Notes: generated by a model from the sequence alone, not told the origin. A DNA stretch of 64,000 nt from UBA1757 sp963617485 (GCA_963617485.1 CAVEPA010000003.1:1-64000); one strand, 5' to 3'. Shown: positions 7,846-16,137, counted from the stretch's first letter. Program-made: numbers and translations.

Positions 7846-9071
7846 ATGAAAAGAAAGATTTACCGTCAACTGCTTGAATGGAAAAACAGTGCCACTCGCA
7901 AGCCTTTGATTTTGTTGGGCGCACGGCAAGTAGGCAAGACCTGGATAATGCGGAATTTCGGTGAAAATGAATATAAAAAGCTTGCCTACATTAATTGTGA
8001 CGATGAGCCAAGAATGAAGGATGTTTTCGGACTCGACTACGATATCGAACGCATTCTGTTGATGGTTCAGGCCATTACGGGTGTGAAAGTTACTCCTGGC
8101 GACACGCTGTTGGTCTTTGATGAAATTCAGGAAATACCACGCGCTTTGCATAGTTTGAAGTATTTTCAGGAGAAAGCCTCTGAATATCATGTTATGGTGG
8201 CGGGGTCGCTGCTTGGCGTTGCCTTGGGTACAGGGCAGTCTTTCCCTGTTGGCAAGGTGAATATGGTGCGAATGTATCCGATGGACTACGAAGAATTTCT
8301 CGATGCGACTGGCAATGAGGAATTTAATAGTGTACTTCGCTCTGGCGACTGGTCGTTGATATAATTGATGCAACCAAAAATGGAGGAATGGTTGCGACGG
8401 TACTACTTTGTTGGCGGAATGCCCGAAGTGGTTGACAATTTTGTGAAAAATGCCGATTTGGCACAAGTCAGGCAATTGCAGCAGACCATTCTCGAGGCTT
8501 ATTTTCGCACGAAAACAAGAAGTTTGTTTATGGCGCACTGAAAAAAGGTGCGCGAGCAAAAGATTTTGAATTGGCTATTCACTGGTTGCTCGATGCAGGC
8601 ATTGTCTACAAAGTGAATCGGATAAAAGAAGCGCATTTGCCATTGAAATTTTACGAGGATGCCGATGCGTTCAAACTTTTTGCACTCGATGGTGGCCTAT
8701 TGGCCTGTATGGCCGATGCGCCTGCCTCCCAAATGCTTGTCGGCGACAATGTTTTTACTGAATTCAAGGGTGCATTCACCGAGCAATATGTGGCCCAGCA
8801 ACTGATTGGTTCAAACATTGTCCCGTATTATTGGAGCAATGCCAAAACCCCGGCCGACATCGATTTTGTGGTGCAGTCTGGTACTCGTATTGTTCCAATA
8901 GAGGTAAAGGCAGGAAAAAATGTTCGCTCTTTTTCGCTTGCGCAGTTTGTGAAAGACAATCCGGGATTGAAAGGTTTGCGTATGTCGATGATGCCGTATG
9001 CCGATCAGAATTGGATGGAGAATATTCCCTTGGTATCAGTTTGCAGTTATTTTGACGCATACACGGAATAA
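7846..9071 (+). pseudogene. Decayed AAA-DUF4143 ATPase
   Basis: A second member of the family of the preceding gene. The first part (7846-8362) encodes an intact ATPase core with Walker A (LGARQVGKT), Walker B (LLVFDEIQE) and YPMDYEEF. It is then cut by an in-frame TAA (8362-8364). The same frame continues with recognisable family sequence (YYFVGGMPEVVDNF) to about 8505. There a deletion of roughly 30 codons, judged by the neighbouring intact copy, shifts the frame. The DUF4143 end resumes in another frame to 9071, including the nuclease-like DIDFVVQSG and IPIEVKAGK. With at least two lesions it is unlikely to give a functional product, though the ATPase fragment could be made. Confidence 0.88.
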
Positions 9072-9082
9072 ATGTATTTTTG
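9051..9082 (+). promoter_or_regulatory. Promoter of the GH97 gene
   Basis: TTTG (9051-9054), 20 nt, TATTTTTG (9075-9082): a perfect match to the Bacteroidetes consensus. It overlaps the end of the pseudogene and leaves a leader of about 120 nt. Confidence 0.8.
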
Positions 9083-9208
9083 TTCAGAAAAAATCTTCTT
9101 GTCGGAGGCTTCCCCGATGCTCCCGATATATTTTGTGATGTTCTTTGAGCACGATGTCCGACTTGTGCCGGAGGAATACATTTTCTGAAACAACTTCTTA
9201 CCCTGACA

Positions 9209-11182
9209 ATGAAAAAATCTTTCCTGATGACCTGCCTGATGCTGCTTGTCCTGGGCTGGACGGCGGCAAACGCTGCAACCTCCTGGTGCCTGACCTCGCC
9301 CGGCGGGCAGCTGCAACTGAGTGTGGAACTGAGCGAAGGGCAATTGCTGTACAGCCTTTGTTGCGAGGGCAAGCAGCTGCTGGCACCATCGCGGTTGGGC
9401 CTAAAAACCTCGCTGGGCGATTTTACTGCCAGCTTGAGCGTAGTGGGGAGCGATAGTTCTTCCATCGACGAAACCTATGCCTTGCGCGGTGCCAAATGCT
9501 CGCAGGTACACTATGTGGCAAGGCAGCTGCTGCTCGATTGTGAGAATGCCGGCCGCCGACCTATGGGGCTGCAGTTCCGCTTGAGCGACACCGATTTGGC
9601 CTTCCGCTACTTGTTCCCGCAGTGCGACGGGGCCGCATGTATGATAATTAACCAGGAACTCACTTCGTTCCGCTTGCCCGAGCAGACCACCACTTTTATC
9701 TGCCCGCAGTCGGAGGCCATGGCCGGCTGGGAACGCACCAAGCCCAGCTACGAAGAGGAATATCTGCCCGATGCTCCCCTGACGCAGCCTTCGGCCTTCG
9801 GACAGGGCTATACTTTTCCCTGTCTGTTCCGCGTGGGCGAAGACGGTTGGGTGCTTATCAGCGAAACGGGTACCAACGGCAGCTATGCCGCCTGCCATCT
9901 GTCCGATTACGACCCGCAGTGCGGTTATCGGATAGCCTTTCCTATGCCCGGCGAAGCCAATGGCTGGGGCTCTTCCGAGGTGACGATGGCTTTGCCCGGC
10001 CGAACGCCTTGGCGCACGCTTACGCTAGGCCCTTCGCTGAAGCCCATTGTTGAAACCACGGTGGCCTACGATGTGGTGGAGCCGCAATACCAAGCCTCTT
10101 GTGCCTATCCCGGCGGCCGCTATACCTGGAGCTGGCTTATCTGGCAAGACCGTTCCATCAACTACGACGACCAAGTGCAGTTTATCAACACAGCGGCCGC
10201 CATGGGCTACGAATATTGTCTGGTGGATGCCTGGTGGGATACGCAGATTGGCCGCGAGCGCATGGCCGAGCTGAGCCGCTATGCCCTAAGCCAGGGTGTC
10301 GGCTTGATGCTTTGGTACAACAGCAACGGTGCACAGAACAATGCGCCCCAAGGTCCCAAAAACTGCATGAGTACCTCCGTTCAGCGCAAACGCGAGATGG
10401 CCTGGCTCCAAAGCATCGGTGTGAAGGGCATCAAGGTGGATTTTCTGGGCAGCGACAAGCAGCACACCATGCAACTCTACGAAGATATTCTGAGCGATGC
10501 CAACGACTATGGCTTGCAGGTGATATTCCACGGCTGCACCTTGCCGCGCGGCTGGGAGCGGATGTATCCCAATTTTGTATCGTCCGAAGCGGTGCTGGCC
10601 TCGGAGAATGTCTACTTTACCGACTATCACGCGCAGCGCGAGGCTTTCGAGCTTTGCATGCATCCTTTCTGCCGCAACACGTTGGCTTCGATGGACTGGG
10701 GCGGCACCATCATGAATAAATACCTGTCGCGCGACAACAAGAGCCGTCACCGCCGTTACACTTCCGATGTGTTCGAGATGGCCGCCGCCATTGTTTGCCA
10801 AAGCCGTATTCAGTGCATCGCCATTCAGCCCAACAACTTGACGGAACTGCCGCAGACAACGCTCGATTTTCTAAAACGCGTGCCTGCCGAATGGGACGAA
10901 ACCCGCTTTATCGACGGCTATCCCGGGCGCTACGTGGTGCTGGCCCGCCGCCACGGCGACGATTGGTATGTGGTGGGTCTGAATGCCGGCGACCAAGAAC
11001 TGAAGTTGAAGCTGTCGCTGCCCATGTTCGGCAAACAGCCGCTCTCGCTCTACACCGACAAGGCGGTGAAAGACAGTCTTTGGCCCGAGACTTTGCTCAA
11101 AACCGTCCAACCCGACAAACAGGGCCGCGTTCGCGTTTCCATACTTTCCAACGGTGGCTTTATCATCCTTCCTGCAAAATGA
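9209..11182 (+). CDS. GH97 glycoside hydrolase, retaining alpha-galactosidase-like
   Basis: A secreted or periplasmic enzyme of 657 residues with an N-terminal signal peptide (MKKSFLMTCLMLLVLG to about residue 22), an N-terminal beta-sandwich of about 260 residues, a (beta/alpha)8 barrel and a small C-terminal beta domain, the GH97 layout. Family motifs include GGRYTWSWLIW and YCLVDAWWD. Asp411 sits in GIKVDF, the position of the nucleophile in retaining GH97 enzymes of the BT1871 type, rather than the glutamate base of inverting SusB. It should release terminal alpha-galactose or a similar sugar. No SusC/SusD pair is adjacent. The stop overlaps the start of the AraC-type gene (ATGA). Confidence 0.92.
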   Translation: MKKSFLMTCLMLLVLGWTAANAATSWCLTSPGGQLQLSVELSEGQLLYSLCCEGKQLLAPSRLGLKTSLGDFTASLSVVGSDSSSIDETYALRGAKCSQVHYVARQLLLDCENAGRRPMGLQFRLSDTDLAFRYLFPQCDGAACMIINQELTSFRLPEQTTTFICPQSEAMAGWERTKPSYEEEYLPDAPLTQPSAFGQGYTFPCLFRVGEDGWVLISETGTNGSYAACHLSDYDPQCGYRIAFPMPGEANGWGSSEVTMALPGRTPWRTLTLGPSLKPIVETTVAYDVVEPQYQASCAYPGGRYTWSWLIWQDRSINYDDQVQFINTAAAMGYEYCLVDAWWDTQIGRERMAELSRYALSQGVGLMLWYNSNGAQNNAPQGPKNCMSTSVQRKREMAWLQSIGVKGIKVDFLGSDKQHTMQLYEDILSDANDYGLQVIFHGCTLPRGWERMYPNFVSSEAVLASENVYFTDYHAQREAFELCMHPFCRNTLASMDWGGTIMNKYLSRDNKSRHRRYTSDVFEMAAAIVCQSRIQCIAIQPNNLTELPQTTLDFLKRVPAEWDETRFIDGYPGRYVVLARRHGDDWYVVGLNAGDQELKLKLSLPMFGKQPLSLYTDKAVKDSLWPETLLKTVQPDKQGRVRVSILSNGGFIILPAK

Positions 11183-11736
11183 AAGAACTGTATATCAAGA
11201 ACATGGTTTGCGACCGCTGCGTGATGGTGGTGGAAGATATTCTGCGCCGCAACGGTCTGGAGCCGCTTTCTCTCTCGCTGGGCCGGGCGGTACTGGCGGC
11301 CGAACCGCTGCCCGGGCAACTGGCCAAGGTGGAGAAGGAACTTTCAGCCGTTGGCTTCGCTCTTTTGGGCGACAAGAGCCAGCGCACCATCGAGAGTGTC
11401 AAACATCTGATTATCGAACTGGTGCGCACCGACCGTGTGGAGACTTTGTCTGTTTATCTGTCGGACTGCCTGCACACCGATTATAGTGCTTTGAGTCGTC
11501 TTTTCTCGGAAGTGGAGGGTATCACCATTGAAAAGTATTACATCGAGCAACGTATCGAAAGGGTAAAGGAACTGCTTCGCTACGAGGAACTTAGCCTGTC
11601 GGAGATTGCCTTGCGGATGCAGTATTCCAGCACGGCCTATCTCAGTGCGCAGTTTAAGTCGGTAACGGGGATGACGCCTTCGCAGTTCAAGGCCAACAAA
11701 CAAAATCCGCGCCGGCCGCTAGACAAGATTTCGTAA
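11179..11736 (+). CDS. AraC-family regulator with N-terminal HMA-like domain
   Basis: A 185-residue transcription factor. Residues 1-70 resemble a heavy-metal-associated fold with a CxxC pair near the start (NMVCDRC), and the C-terminal 100 residues are an AraC helix-turn-helix domain (YEELSLSEIALRMQYSSTAYL, then FKSVTGMTPSQFK). Short HMA-AraC proteins are common in Bacteroidetes, often near metal homeostasis genes. The ATG overlaps the GH97 stop, so it is translated from the same mRNA. A metallothionein-like gene follows 88 bp downstream, preceded by two direct repeats (11724-11757) that could be its operator. Metal sensing through the CxxC is inferred. Confidence 0.88.
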   Translation: MKELYIKNMVCDRCVMVVEDILRRNGLEPLSLSLGRAVLAAEPLPGQLAKVEKELSAVGFALLGDKSQRTIESVKHLIIELVRTDRVETLSVYLSDCLHTDYSALSRLFSEVEGITIEKYYIEQRIERVKELLRYEELSLSEIALRMQYSSTAYLSAQFKSVTGMTPSQFKANKQNPRRPLDKIS

Positions 11737-11757
11737 TTTTTATCCAAGATTCCGTAA
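11724..11757 (+). promoter_or_regulatory. Candidate AraC operator: two 13-nt direct repeats
   Basis: CAAGATTTCGTAA (11724-11736) and CAAGATTCCGTAA (11745-11757) differ at one position and start exactly 21 bp apart, two helical turns, the usual geometry for the two helix-turn-helix motifs or tandem sites of AraC proteins. They overlap the end of the AraC gene and lie just upstream of the -7 box at 11780. Confidence 0.6.
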
Positions 11758-11779
11758 GACGGCAAGCGGGTAGGGCAGC

Positions 11780-11787
11780 TACTTTTG
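11780..11787 (+). promoter_or_regulatory. -7 box of the metallothionein-like gene
   Basis: TACTTTTG is a perfect -7 box 37 bp before the ATG. There is no TTTG at -33, as expected for an activator-dependent promoter; the direct repeats lie upstream. Confidence 0.6.
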
Positions 11788-11824
11788 CTTCCGATAAAAA
11801 TGTTGGACTTTAATTTTTAACACG

Positions 11825-12010
11825 ATGGAAGATTCAAACAAAACTTGTTCTTGCGGACAACCCACTTGTAACTGCGGCCCCAACTGCACTTGCGGCTGTC
11901 AGGAAGGCAAACCCTGCACCTGCAACGGCGAATGTCATTGTGGCGAAAAGGGCGGCGAATGTCATTGTGGCGAAAAGGGCGGCGAATGTCATTGCCACGA
12001 CAACGATTAA
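11825..12010 (+). CDS. Metallothionein-like cysteine-rich protein
   Basis: A 61-residue protein with 15 cysteines, nearly all in CxC pairs (TCSCG, TCNCG, NCTCGC, PCTCNG, then three ECHC units), no hydrophobic core and a His/Asp end (HCHDND). This composition is that of metallothioneins, which bind Zn, Cd or Cu through thiolate clusters. The protein is too small and irregular to be assigned to a described bacterial family by eye. The C-terminal third is a 9-residue tandem repeat (GECHCGEKG) encoded by perfect 27-nt DNA repeats. It follows an AraC/HMA regulator gene and its own promoter box. Cytosolic metal buffering is inferred. Confidence 0.8.
   Translation: MEDSNKTCSCGQPTCNCGPNCTCGCQEGKPCTCNGECHCGEKGGECHCGEKGGECHCHDND
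11927..11994 (+). repeat. 27-nt tandem repeat inside the metallothionein gene
   Basis: Two perfect 27-nt copies (11927-11953 and 11954-11980) and a 14-nt partial third. Each adds one CxC pair. Exact DNA identity indicates recent expansion. Confidence 0.9.
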
Positions 12011-12079
12011 TTTCTCTCAGTGTTTTTTGCGACAAACAAAAAGGGAATGAGTATATTCGCCCTTGCAAAATTCACTGTT

Positions 12080-13342
12080 ATGAAAAAGATCTTTTGCTTG
12101 GCCCTAACGGCTTGCTTGTCGTTGGCCGCTTTGGCACAAACCCCCGTTTCCGCGCAAACTTTCGGTGACGGCCGCTTTCAGGAGAAGACCCTCCGCGTAG
12201 ACTACATCTTTTCGGGTACCGACAAAACCTGCGATATCGCGCTGGCCGAATTGCTCAGCCTGGATGTCTGGGCCGGTCGGCGTGTGAATATGCCCGACCT
12301 TCTTTTGCGCGGCAACGGCCAGATTACCATGACCGATGCCGCCACGGGCGATACGCTCTACCGCCAGTCGTTCAGCACGCTCTTTCAGGAATGGCAGGCC
12401 ACCGAAGAGGCAACCCGCGTGTGCCGCAGCTTCGAGAATGTCTTTCTGCTGCCTATGCCCACCGCGCCCGTGCAATTGGAGGTGAAACTTTTCGATTTTC
12501 ATGAGAATGTGGCCGCCCGCGCCAGTCATAAGGTAGACCCTTCTGACATTCTGATACGTCCTGTCAAGCAGGAACAGCCTTACCGCATGTTGCACCAAAG
12601 CGGCGACTTCAAGGAAAAGATCGACATTGCCATTCTGGCCGAAGGTTACACGGCCGACGAAGCCGACATTTTCTACCGCGACGCCCAAGCCTCGGTCGAT
12701 GCTTTGTTTGCGCACGAACCATTTGCCTCCATGCAAGACCGTTTCAATATAGTGGCAGTGGCCGCGCCCTCCACCGACAGTGGCGTGAGCGTGCCGCGCG
12801 AGAACAATTGGCGCCGCACCACGGTCAATTCCCATTTCGACACTTTCTATTCCGACCGCTACCTGACCACGCTGCACCTTTTCCAGATGCACGATGTGCT
12901 TTCGGGTGTGCCTTACGAGCATATCATCGTGCTGGCCAACTCTGACACTTACGGTGGTGGCGGCATCTTCAACTCCTATACGCTTACCGCAGCCCATCAC
13001 GATGCTTTCGCGCCGGTGGTGGTGCATGAATTCGGACACGGCTTCGGTGGCCTTACCGATGAGTATGCCTACGACGACCAATATGTGGAGTATTATTATC
13101 CCGACATCGAGCCTTGGGAACAGAATATCACCACTCAGGCCGATTTCTCCAAGAAGTGGAAAGACCTTTACGACCAGGGCATTGTGGGCTTGGTAGAAGG
13201 TGGCGGCTATCAGACCAAGGGTGTTTGGCGTCCGCAGGAAGACTGCCGTATGCGAACCAATGCGGCACCCGCCTTCTGTCCCGTCTGCCAGCGTGCCCTG
13301 CGCCAGATTATCGATTTCCAAACCATCGTTGTGTCGAAATAA
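12080..13342 (+). CDS. M64-family (IgA peptidase-like) zinc metallopeptidase
   Basis: A secreted protein of 420 residues with a signal peptide ending near LAALAQ. An N-terminal beta domain (residues 25-170) is followed by a catalytic domain starting DIAILAEGYT. The zinc site is His316-Glu317 and His320 (VVVHEFGHGFGGL), with the family DE at 327-328. A late Cys pair (CPVC) lies near the end. Peptidase M64 members include IgA-cleaving enzymes, but host substrates cannot be inferred here. An upstream in-frame ATG at 12020 exists; the ATG at 12080 is chosen because it begins the signal peptide. A weak promoter (TTTG, 22 nt, TATATTCG at 12052-12059) precedes it. Confidence 0.9.
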   Translation: MKKIFCLALTACLSLAALAQTPVSAQTFGDGRFQEKTLRVDYIFSGTDKTCDIALAELLSLDVWAGRRVNMPDLLLRGNGQITMTDAATGDTLYRQSFSTLFQEWQATEEATRVCRSFENVFLLPMPTAPVQLEVKLFDFHENVAARASHKVDPSDILIRPVKQEQPYRMLHQSGDFKEKIDIAILAEGYTADEADIFYRDAQASVDALFAHEPFASMQDRFNIVAVAAPSTDSGVSVPRENNWRRTTVNSHFDTFYSDRYLTTLHLFQMHDVLSGVPYEHIIVLANSDTYGGGGIFNSYTLTAAHHDAFAPVVVHEFGHGFGGLTDEYAYDDQYVEYYYPDIEPWEQNITTQADFSKKWKDLYDQGIVGLVEGGGYQTKGVWRPQEDCRMRTNAAPAFCPVCQRALRQIIDFQTIVVSK

Positions 13343-13345
13343 TCG

Positions 13346-13353
13346 TATATTTG
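13346..13353 (+). promoter_or_regulatory. -7 box of the DMT transporter gene
   Basis: TATATTTG, a perfect -7 box 35 bp before the ATG and just after the M64 stop. No -33 match. Confidence 0.5.
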
Positions 13354-13387
13354 CCGGCCGTTTCAAAACCGCTTTTAGGATTGAACC

Positions 13388-14305
13388 ATGTCGGACAAGA
13401 AAGTTTTAATTGGGCACTGCGCCTGTTTTGTGGCTTATGCCATCTTCGGTATCAATATTATCACTACCAAAGATCTGACATCCAGCCATTTGCTTTCGCC
13501 AATCGCCATTTTCTGCCTGCGTTCGCTGGGTGCCGGCTCGCTGTTTTGGCTAATCTCTCTGTTCAGACCCAAGGAAAAAGTGGCTCCGCGCGATTTGCCC
13601 AAGATTTTGGTGGCATCGGCGCTGGGCTTTTTCCTTACGCAGATGACCTTCCTGATGGCCAGCCCCATTATTACGCCCATGAGCTGGTCGGTGGTTTGCT
13701 CCTGCACGCCGATTTTTACCATGTTCATCGCTGCCATCGCCCTAAAGGAACCCATCACGGGCAAGAAGGTTTCGGGTGTGATGATAAGCTTTATCGGCAT
13801 TGTGTTTCTGATACTTACCAGCAAAACCTCTTCGGGCGGTCCGGAAAGTTCCTCGCTGTTGGGCTATGTGCTGGCCATCCTCAACGGCCTTAGTTTCGCG
13901 CTCTATCTGGGTATTTTCCGTCCGGTTATCGCGCGCTACAGCGTTATCACCTTCATGAAGTGGATTTTCCTTTTCGCCTTCCTGATGAGTGTGCCTTTTG
14001 CAGCTGGTGAGTTGCTTCATTTCGACTTTGGCTCCATGAGCAGCCGCTCGGTACTCGAACTTGCTTTCCTTATCGTGTGCGCCACCTTTGTCGCCTACTT
14101 CCTTATTCCGGTGGGACAGAAGAACATACGCCCCACGCTGGTGAGCCTTTACTCTTATCTGCAGCCCATTTTTGCCATCGCCATCAGTATCAGTATCGGT
14201 ATGGATACGCTCAATGTTCCCAAGGTGCTGGCAGCCTTGGCCGTGCTGGGCGGTGTGCTGCTGGTAAACTTCTCCAAAAGTGCCAGCCATCATCAGAGAC
14301 AATAA
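13388..14305 (+). CDS. EamA-family drug/metabolite transporter
   Basis: An inner-membrane protein of 305 residues with about ten hydrophobic segments arranged as two EamA repeats, the DMT superfamily layout. The first repeat shows FCLRSLGAG and PIITPMSWSVVCSCTPIFT; the second ends LYSYLQPIFAIAISI before the last helix. Such proteins export amino acids, metabolites or drugs by proton exchange; the substrate is not predictable. A GNAT acetyltransferase begins 4 nt after its stop, so the two are probably co-transcribed, as acetyltransferase-exporter pairs often are in detoxification. Confidence 0.9.
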   Translation: MSDKKVLIGHCACFVAYAIFGINIITTKDLTSSHLLSPIAIFCLRSLGAGSLFWLISLFRPKEKVAPRDLPKILVASALGFFLTQMTFLMASPIITPMSWSVVCSCTPIFTMFIAAIALKEPITGKKVSGVMISFIGIVFLILTSKTSSGGPESSSLLGYVLAILNGLSFALYLGIFRPVIARYSVITFMKWIFLFAFLMSVPFAAGELLHFDFGSMSSRSVLELAFLIVCATFVAYFLIPVGQKNIRPTLVSLYSYLQPIFAIAISISIGMDTLNVPKVLAALAVLGGVLLVNFSKSASHHQRQ

Positions 14306-14308
14306 ACC

Positions 14309-14803
14309 ATGGACGGAATCAGAATAGTTCGCTTGGACGATGCGGCCGAAATTGCGGCTATTTACAAGGATTATGTGCTGACCACGACGGTTTCTTTCGA
14401 AACGGAGCCTGTCGGGGAGGAGCCAATGCGCGAACGTATTGCTGAGATTTCCTCGCGCTTTCCCTATTTTGTTTACGAGCAAGAGGGCAGGATAGTCGGT
14501 TACTGCTACGCCCACCCTTGGAAGGAGCGCGCTGCCTATGCCAATACGCTGGAAACCACTGTCTATCTTTCGCCCGACGCTTGTGGTCAGGGCATCGGCA
14601 AGCAACTGATGCTGCGCCTGATAGAGGCTTGTCGCCAGCAAGGTGTCCACGCGCTCATTGCCTGTATCACCGCCGAGAATACGCACAGCATTGGCTTTCA
14701 TGCCAGCCTGGGTTTTCGCCAAGTGTCGCTTTTCCGTCAGGTGGGCTACAAAGCTGGCCGCTGGCTCGACGTGGTGGATATGGAATTGATGCTTTTGCGG
14801 TAG
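14309..14803 (+). CDS. GNAT N-acetyltransferase, phosphinothricin acetyltransferase-like
   Basis: A 164-residue cytosolic acetyl-CoA-dependent acetyltransferase. The N-terminus (IRIVRLDDAAEIAAIYKDYV) and following SFETEP resemble the PAT/bar group, and the acetyl-CoA loop is visible (SPDACGQGIGKQLM). A family-typical NTHSIGFHASLGF follows. PAT-like enzymes acetylate phosphinothricin, methionine sulfone or related amino acids; the natural substrate here is unknown. Four nt separate it from the DMT gene. Its 3' end overlaps an antisense AraC remnant. Confidence 0.9.
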   Translation: MDGIRIVRLDDAAEIAAIYKDYVLTTTVSFETEPVGEEPMRERIAEISSRFPYFVYEQEGRIVGYCYAHPWKERAAYANTLETTVYLSPDACGQGIGKQLMLRLIEACRQQGVHALIACITAENTHSIGFHASLGFRQVSLFRQVGYKAGRWLDVVDMELMLLR

Positions 14804-14931
14804 TCGCGTGGCGAGAGGCCGGTGATGCGCTTGAAAAACTTCGAAAACAACGGCTGTGAGGCGAAATTAAGTTCCAGGCCAACTCGGTCGATGCTCATTC
14901 TGGTGGACGAAAGCATCGATTTGGCTGCTTC
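14746..14931 (-). pseudogene. C-terminal remnant of an AraC-family regulator
   Basis: The - strand frame encodes about 60 residues with a recognisable AraC second helix-turn-helix (RVGLELNFASQPLFSKFFKR then ITGLSPRDYRKS) and stops at 14746-14748. Upstream of about 14931 the similarity ends and no start codon or first HTH is found. It overlaps the last 58 nt of the GNAT gene. Confidence 0.6.
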
Positions 14932-14937
14932 ACTTCG

Positions 14938-15051
14938 GTAAACGATGCTATAACCCTCAAGCTCTTCGGTCGCGACGGCGAAACCATCGAACAGACCAAG
15001 GCCCGTCTTAAGGCCAATGCTGAGGCTGCCAAGGCCCGCAACAGAAAATAA
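14938..15051 (+). pseudogene. Orphan C-terminal gene fragment
   Basis: An open frame of 37 residues ending at TAA 15049-15051 reads like a lysine/alanine-rich protein tail (KLFGRDGETIEQTKARLKAN) but has no start. It abuts the AraC remnant on the other strand and is followed by a strong terminator. It may be the end of a deleted gene; its family is not recognised. Confidence 0.4.
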
Positions 15052-15068
15052 ACCAGCTAAACTCCATA

Positions 15069-15105
15069 AAAAATCCCGGTCAGATTGGCTCTGATCGGGA
15101 TTTTT
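15069..15105. terminator. Strong bidirectional intrinsic terminator
   Basis: A 16-bp stem (AAAAATCCCG... pairing with ...CGGGATTTTT, one G-U pair) with a 5-nt loop, A tract on one side and T tract on the other. It serves the + strand and the DUF2795-like gene ending at 15129 on the - strand. Confidence 0.9.
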
Positions 15106-15128
15106 ATGCTTGTGTCTTACTTGACGGT

Positions 15129-15350
15129 CTAATATTCCTCTTCGTTAAAGAAGAAGTCTTCGTTGCTGGGGTAATCGGGCCAAAGGTCTTCCATGCTTTC
15201 ATAGATTTCGCCTTCGTCCTCAATCTCCTGCAAGTTTTCGATCACTTCAAGCGGAGCGCCGGAACGCATTGCGTAGTCGATGAGTTCATCCTTTGATGCA
15301 GGCCAGGGTGCATCTTCCAAGTTCGAGGCCAATTCAAGGGTCCAATACAT
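15129..15350 (-). CDS. Small acidic DUF2795-like protein
   Basis: A 73-residue protein starting MYWTLELASNLEDAPWPASK, with a DUF2795-like core (KDELIDYAMRSGAPLEVIENL) and a very acidic tail ending EDFFFNEEEY. The family is of unknown function and is widespread in Bacteroidetes. It has its own perfect promoter (15390-15420) and a strong terminator, so it is probably well expressed as a single gene. Confidence 0.8.
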   Translation of the reverse strand: MYWTLELASNLEDAPWPASKDELIDYAMRSGAPLEVIENLQEIEDEGEIYESMEDLWPDYPSNEDFFFNEEEY

Positions 15351-15389
15351 AGTAGTAGTTTATTGTTTTATGCACATGATTTAAGCGCG

Positions 15390-15420
15390 CAAAAGTAGTA
15401 TTTATTACAGAAAAAACAAA
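15390..15420 (-). promoter_or_regulatory. Promoter of the DUF2795-like gene
   Basis: Read on the - strand: TTTG (15420-15417), 19 nt, TACTTTTG (15397-15390). Both boxes are perfect. Confidence 0.85.
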
Positions 15421-15460
15421 TACAAATTTTGTATCGTTTTTTTGCTGATAATTTTGCTGA

Positions 15461-16024
15461 TTATTTGCCGTCCCAATAACATTCATCGCCTTCGGCCAAA
15501 CAGAGTTTTCGGCTCAGAACGTACAGATAATCAGAGAGTCGGTTCAGATAGCGGAGAATGTTGGCATCGATGTCTTCGCTTTGTGCCAAACTGACACAGT
15601 CTCTTTCGCAACGGCGGCATACCGTGCGGCAGATATGGCATTGGGCGCTGGCCTTGCCGCCGCCGGGCAGGGTGAAACACTTGATGTCGGGCAGGGAAGC
15701 GTCGAGCAGGTCTATCTCGGTTTCCATATCGGCAGTTTTCTCGGCGCTGAGGGCACTAATCTCGGCATAGCGTGCCTTGATGTTTTCGTTCTTGATGTCG
15801 GTGGGGGTTGCCAACTGCATGCCCAGGCGGAAAAGATGCTTTTGAATATCCAGTATGTGCTCTTGGCAATGTTCGCTGTTCACCAACGCTCTGAGCATGG
15901 CCAGATGGGCGTTGAGTTCGTCCAGGCTGCCGTAGGCTTGCAGGCGAGGATGGTTTTTGGGAACATCGACGGCGCCGATGAGCTGACTGTGGCCTTGGTC
16001 GCCCTTTTTGGTGTAGATTTTCAT
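15461..16024 (-). CDS. Cob(I)alamin adenosyltransferase, PduO type
   Basis: A 187-residue enzyme that transfers adenosyl from ATP to cob(I)alamin to make adenosylcobalamin. The ATP-binding N-terminus (MKIYTKKGDQGHSQLIG), GSLDELNA and the C-terminal RYLNRLSDYLYVLSR are family motifs. A cysteine-rich insertion (CHICRTVCRRCERDC) replaces the usual RTVCRRAER segment. The ATG at 16024 starts at the conserved KIYTKKGD; the frame is open further upstream. TATATTCG on the - strand (16059-16052) is a possible -7 box. The gene is monocistronic and divergent from the following gene. Confidence 0.92.
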   Translation of the reverse strand: MKIYTKKGDQGHSQLIGAVDVPKNHPRLQAYGSLDELNAHLAMLRALVNSEHCQEHILDIQKHLFRLGMQLATPTDIKNENIKARYAEISALSAEKTADMETEIDLLDASLPDIKCFTLPGGGKASAQCHICRTVCRRCERDCVSLAQSEDIDANILRYLNRLSDYLYVLSRKLCLAEGDECYWDGK

Positions 16025-16103
16025 AGCAGTACGCTTGCTTGGTTTTATGGGCGAATATATAAACACATTTTGATATTCTATAGCCTTTTATGGATGAAAT
16101 ACT

Positions 16104-16111
16104 TACTTTTG
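16104..16111 (+). promoter_or_regulatory. -7 box of the methyltransferase-like gene
   Basis: TACTTTTG, a perfect -7 box 26 bp before the chosen ATG at 16138. Its place inside the longer open frame argues against the ATG at 16090. Confidence 0.55.
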
Positions 16112-16137
16112 TTCAGATAATTCCAAAAAAATCCGGC

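Noticed and set aside
8571..9071. Stand-alone DUF4143 gene
   Set aside because: It has no proper start and continues the family sequence of the preceding fragment; it is the 3' part of a pseudogene.
6339..9071. The two ATPase genes as a toxin-antitoxin pair or anti-phage system
   Set aside because: They are paralogues of each other, one is broken, and no partner gene is adjacent; position next to CRISPR alone is not evidence.
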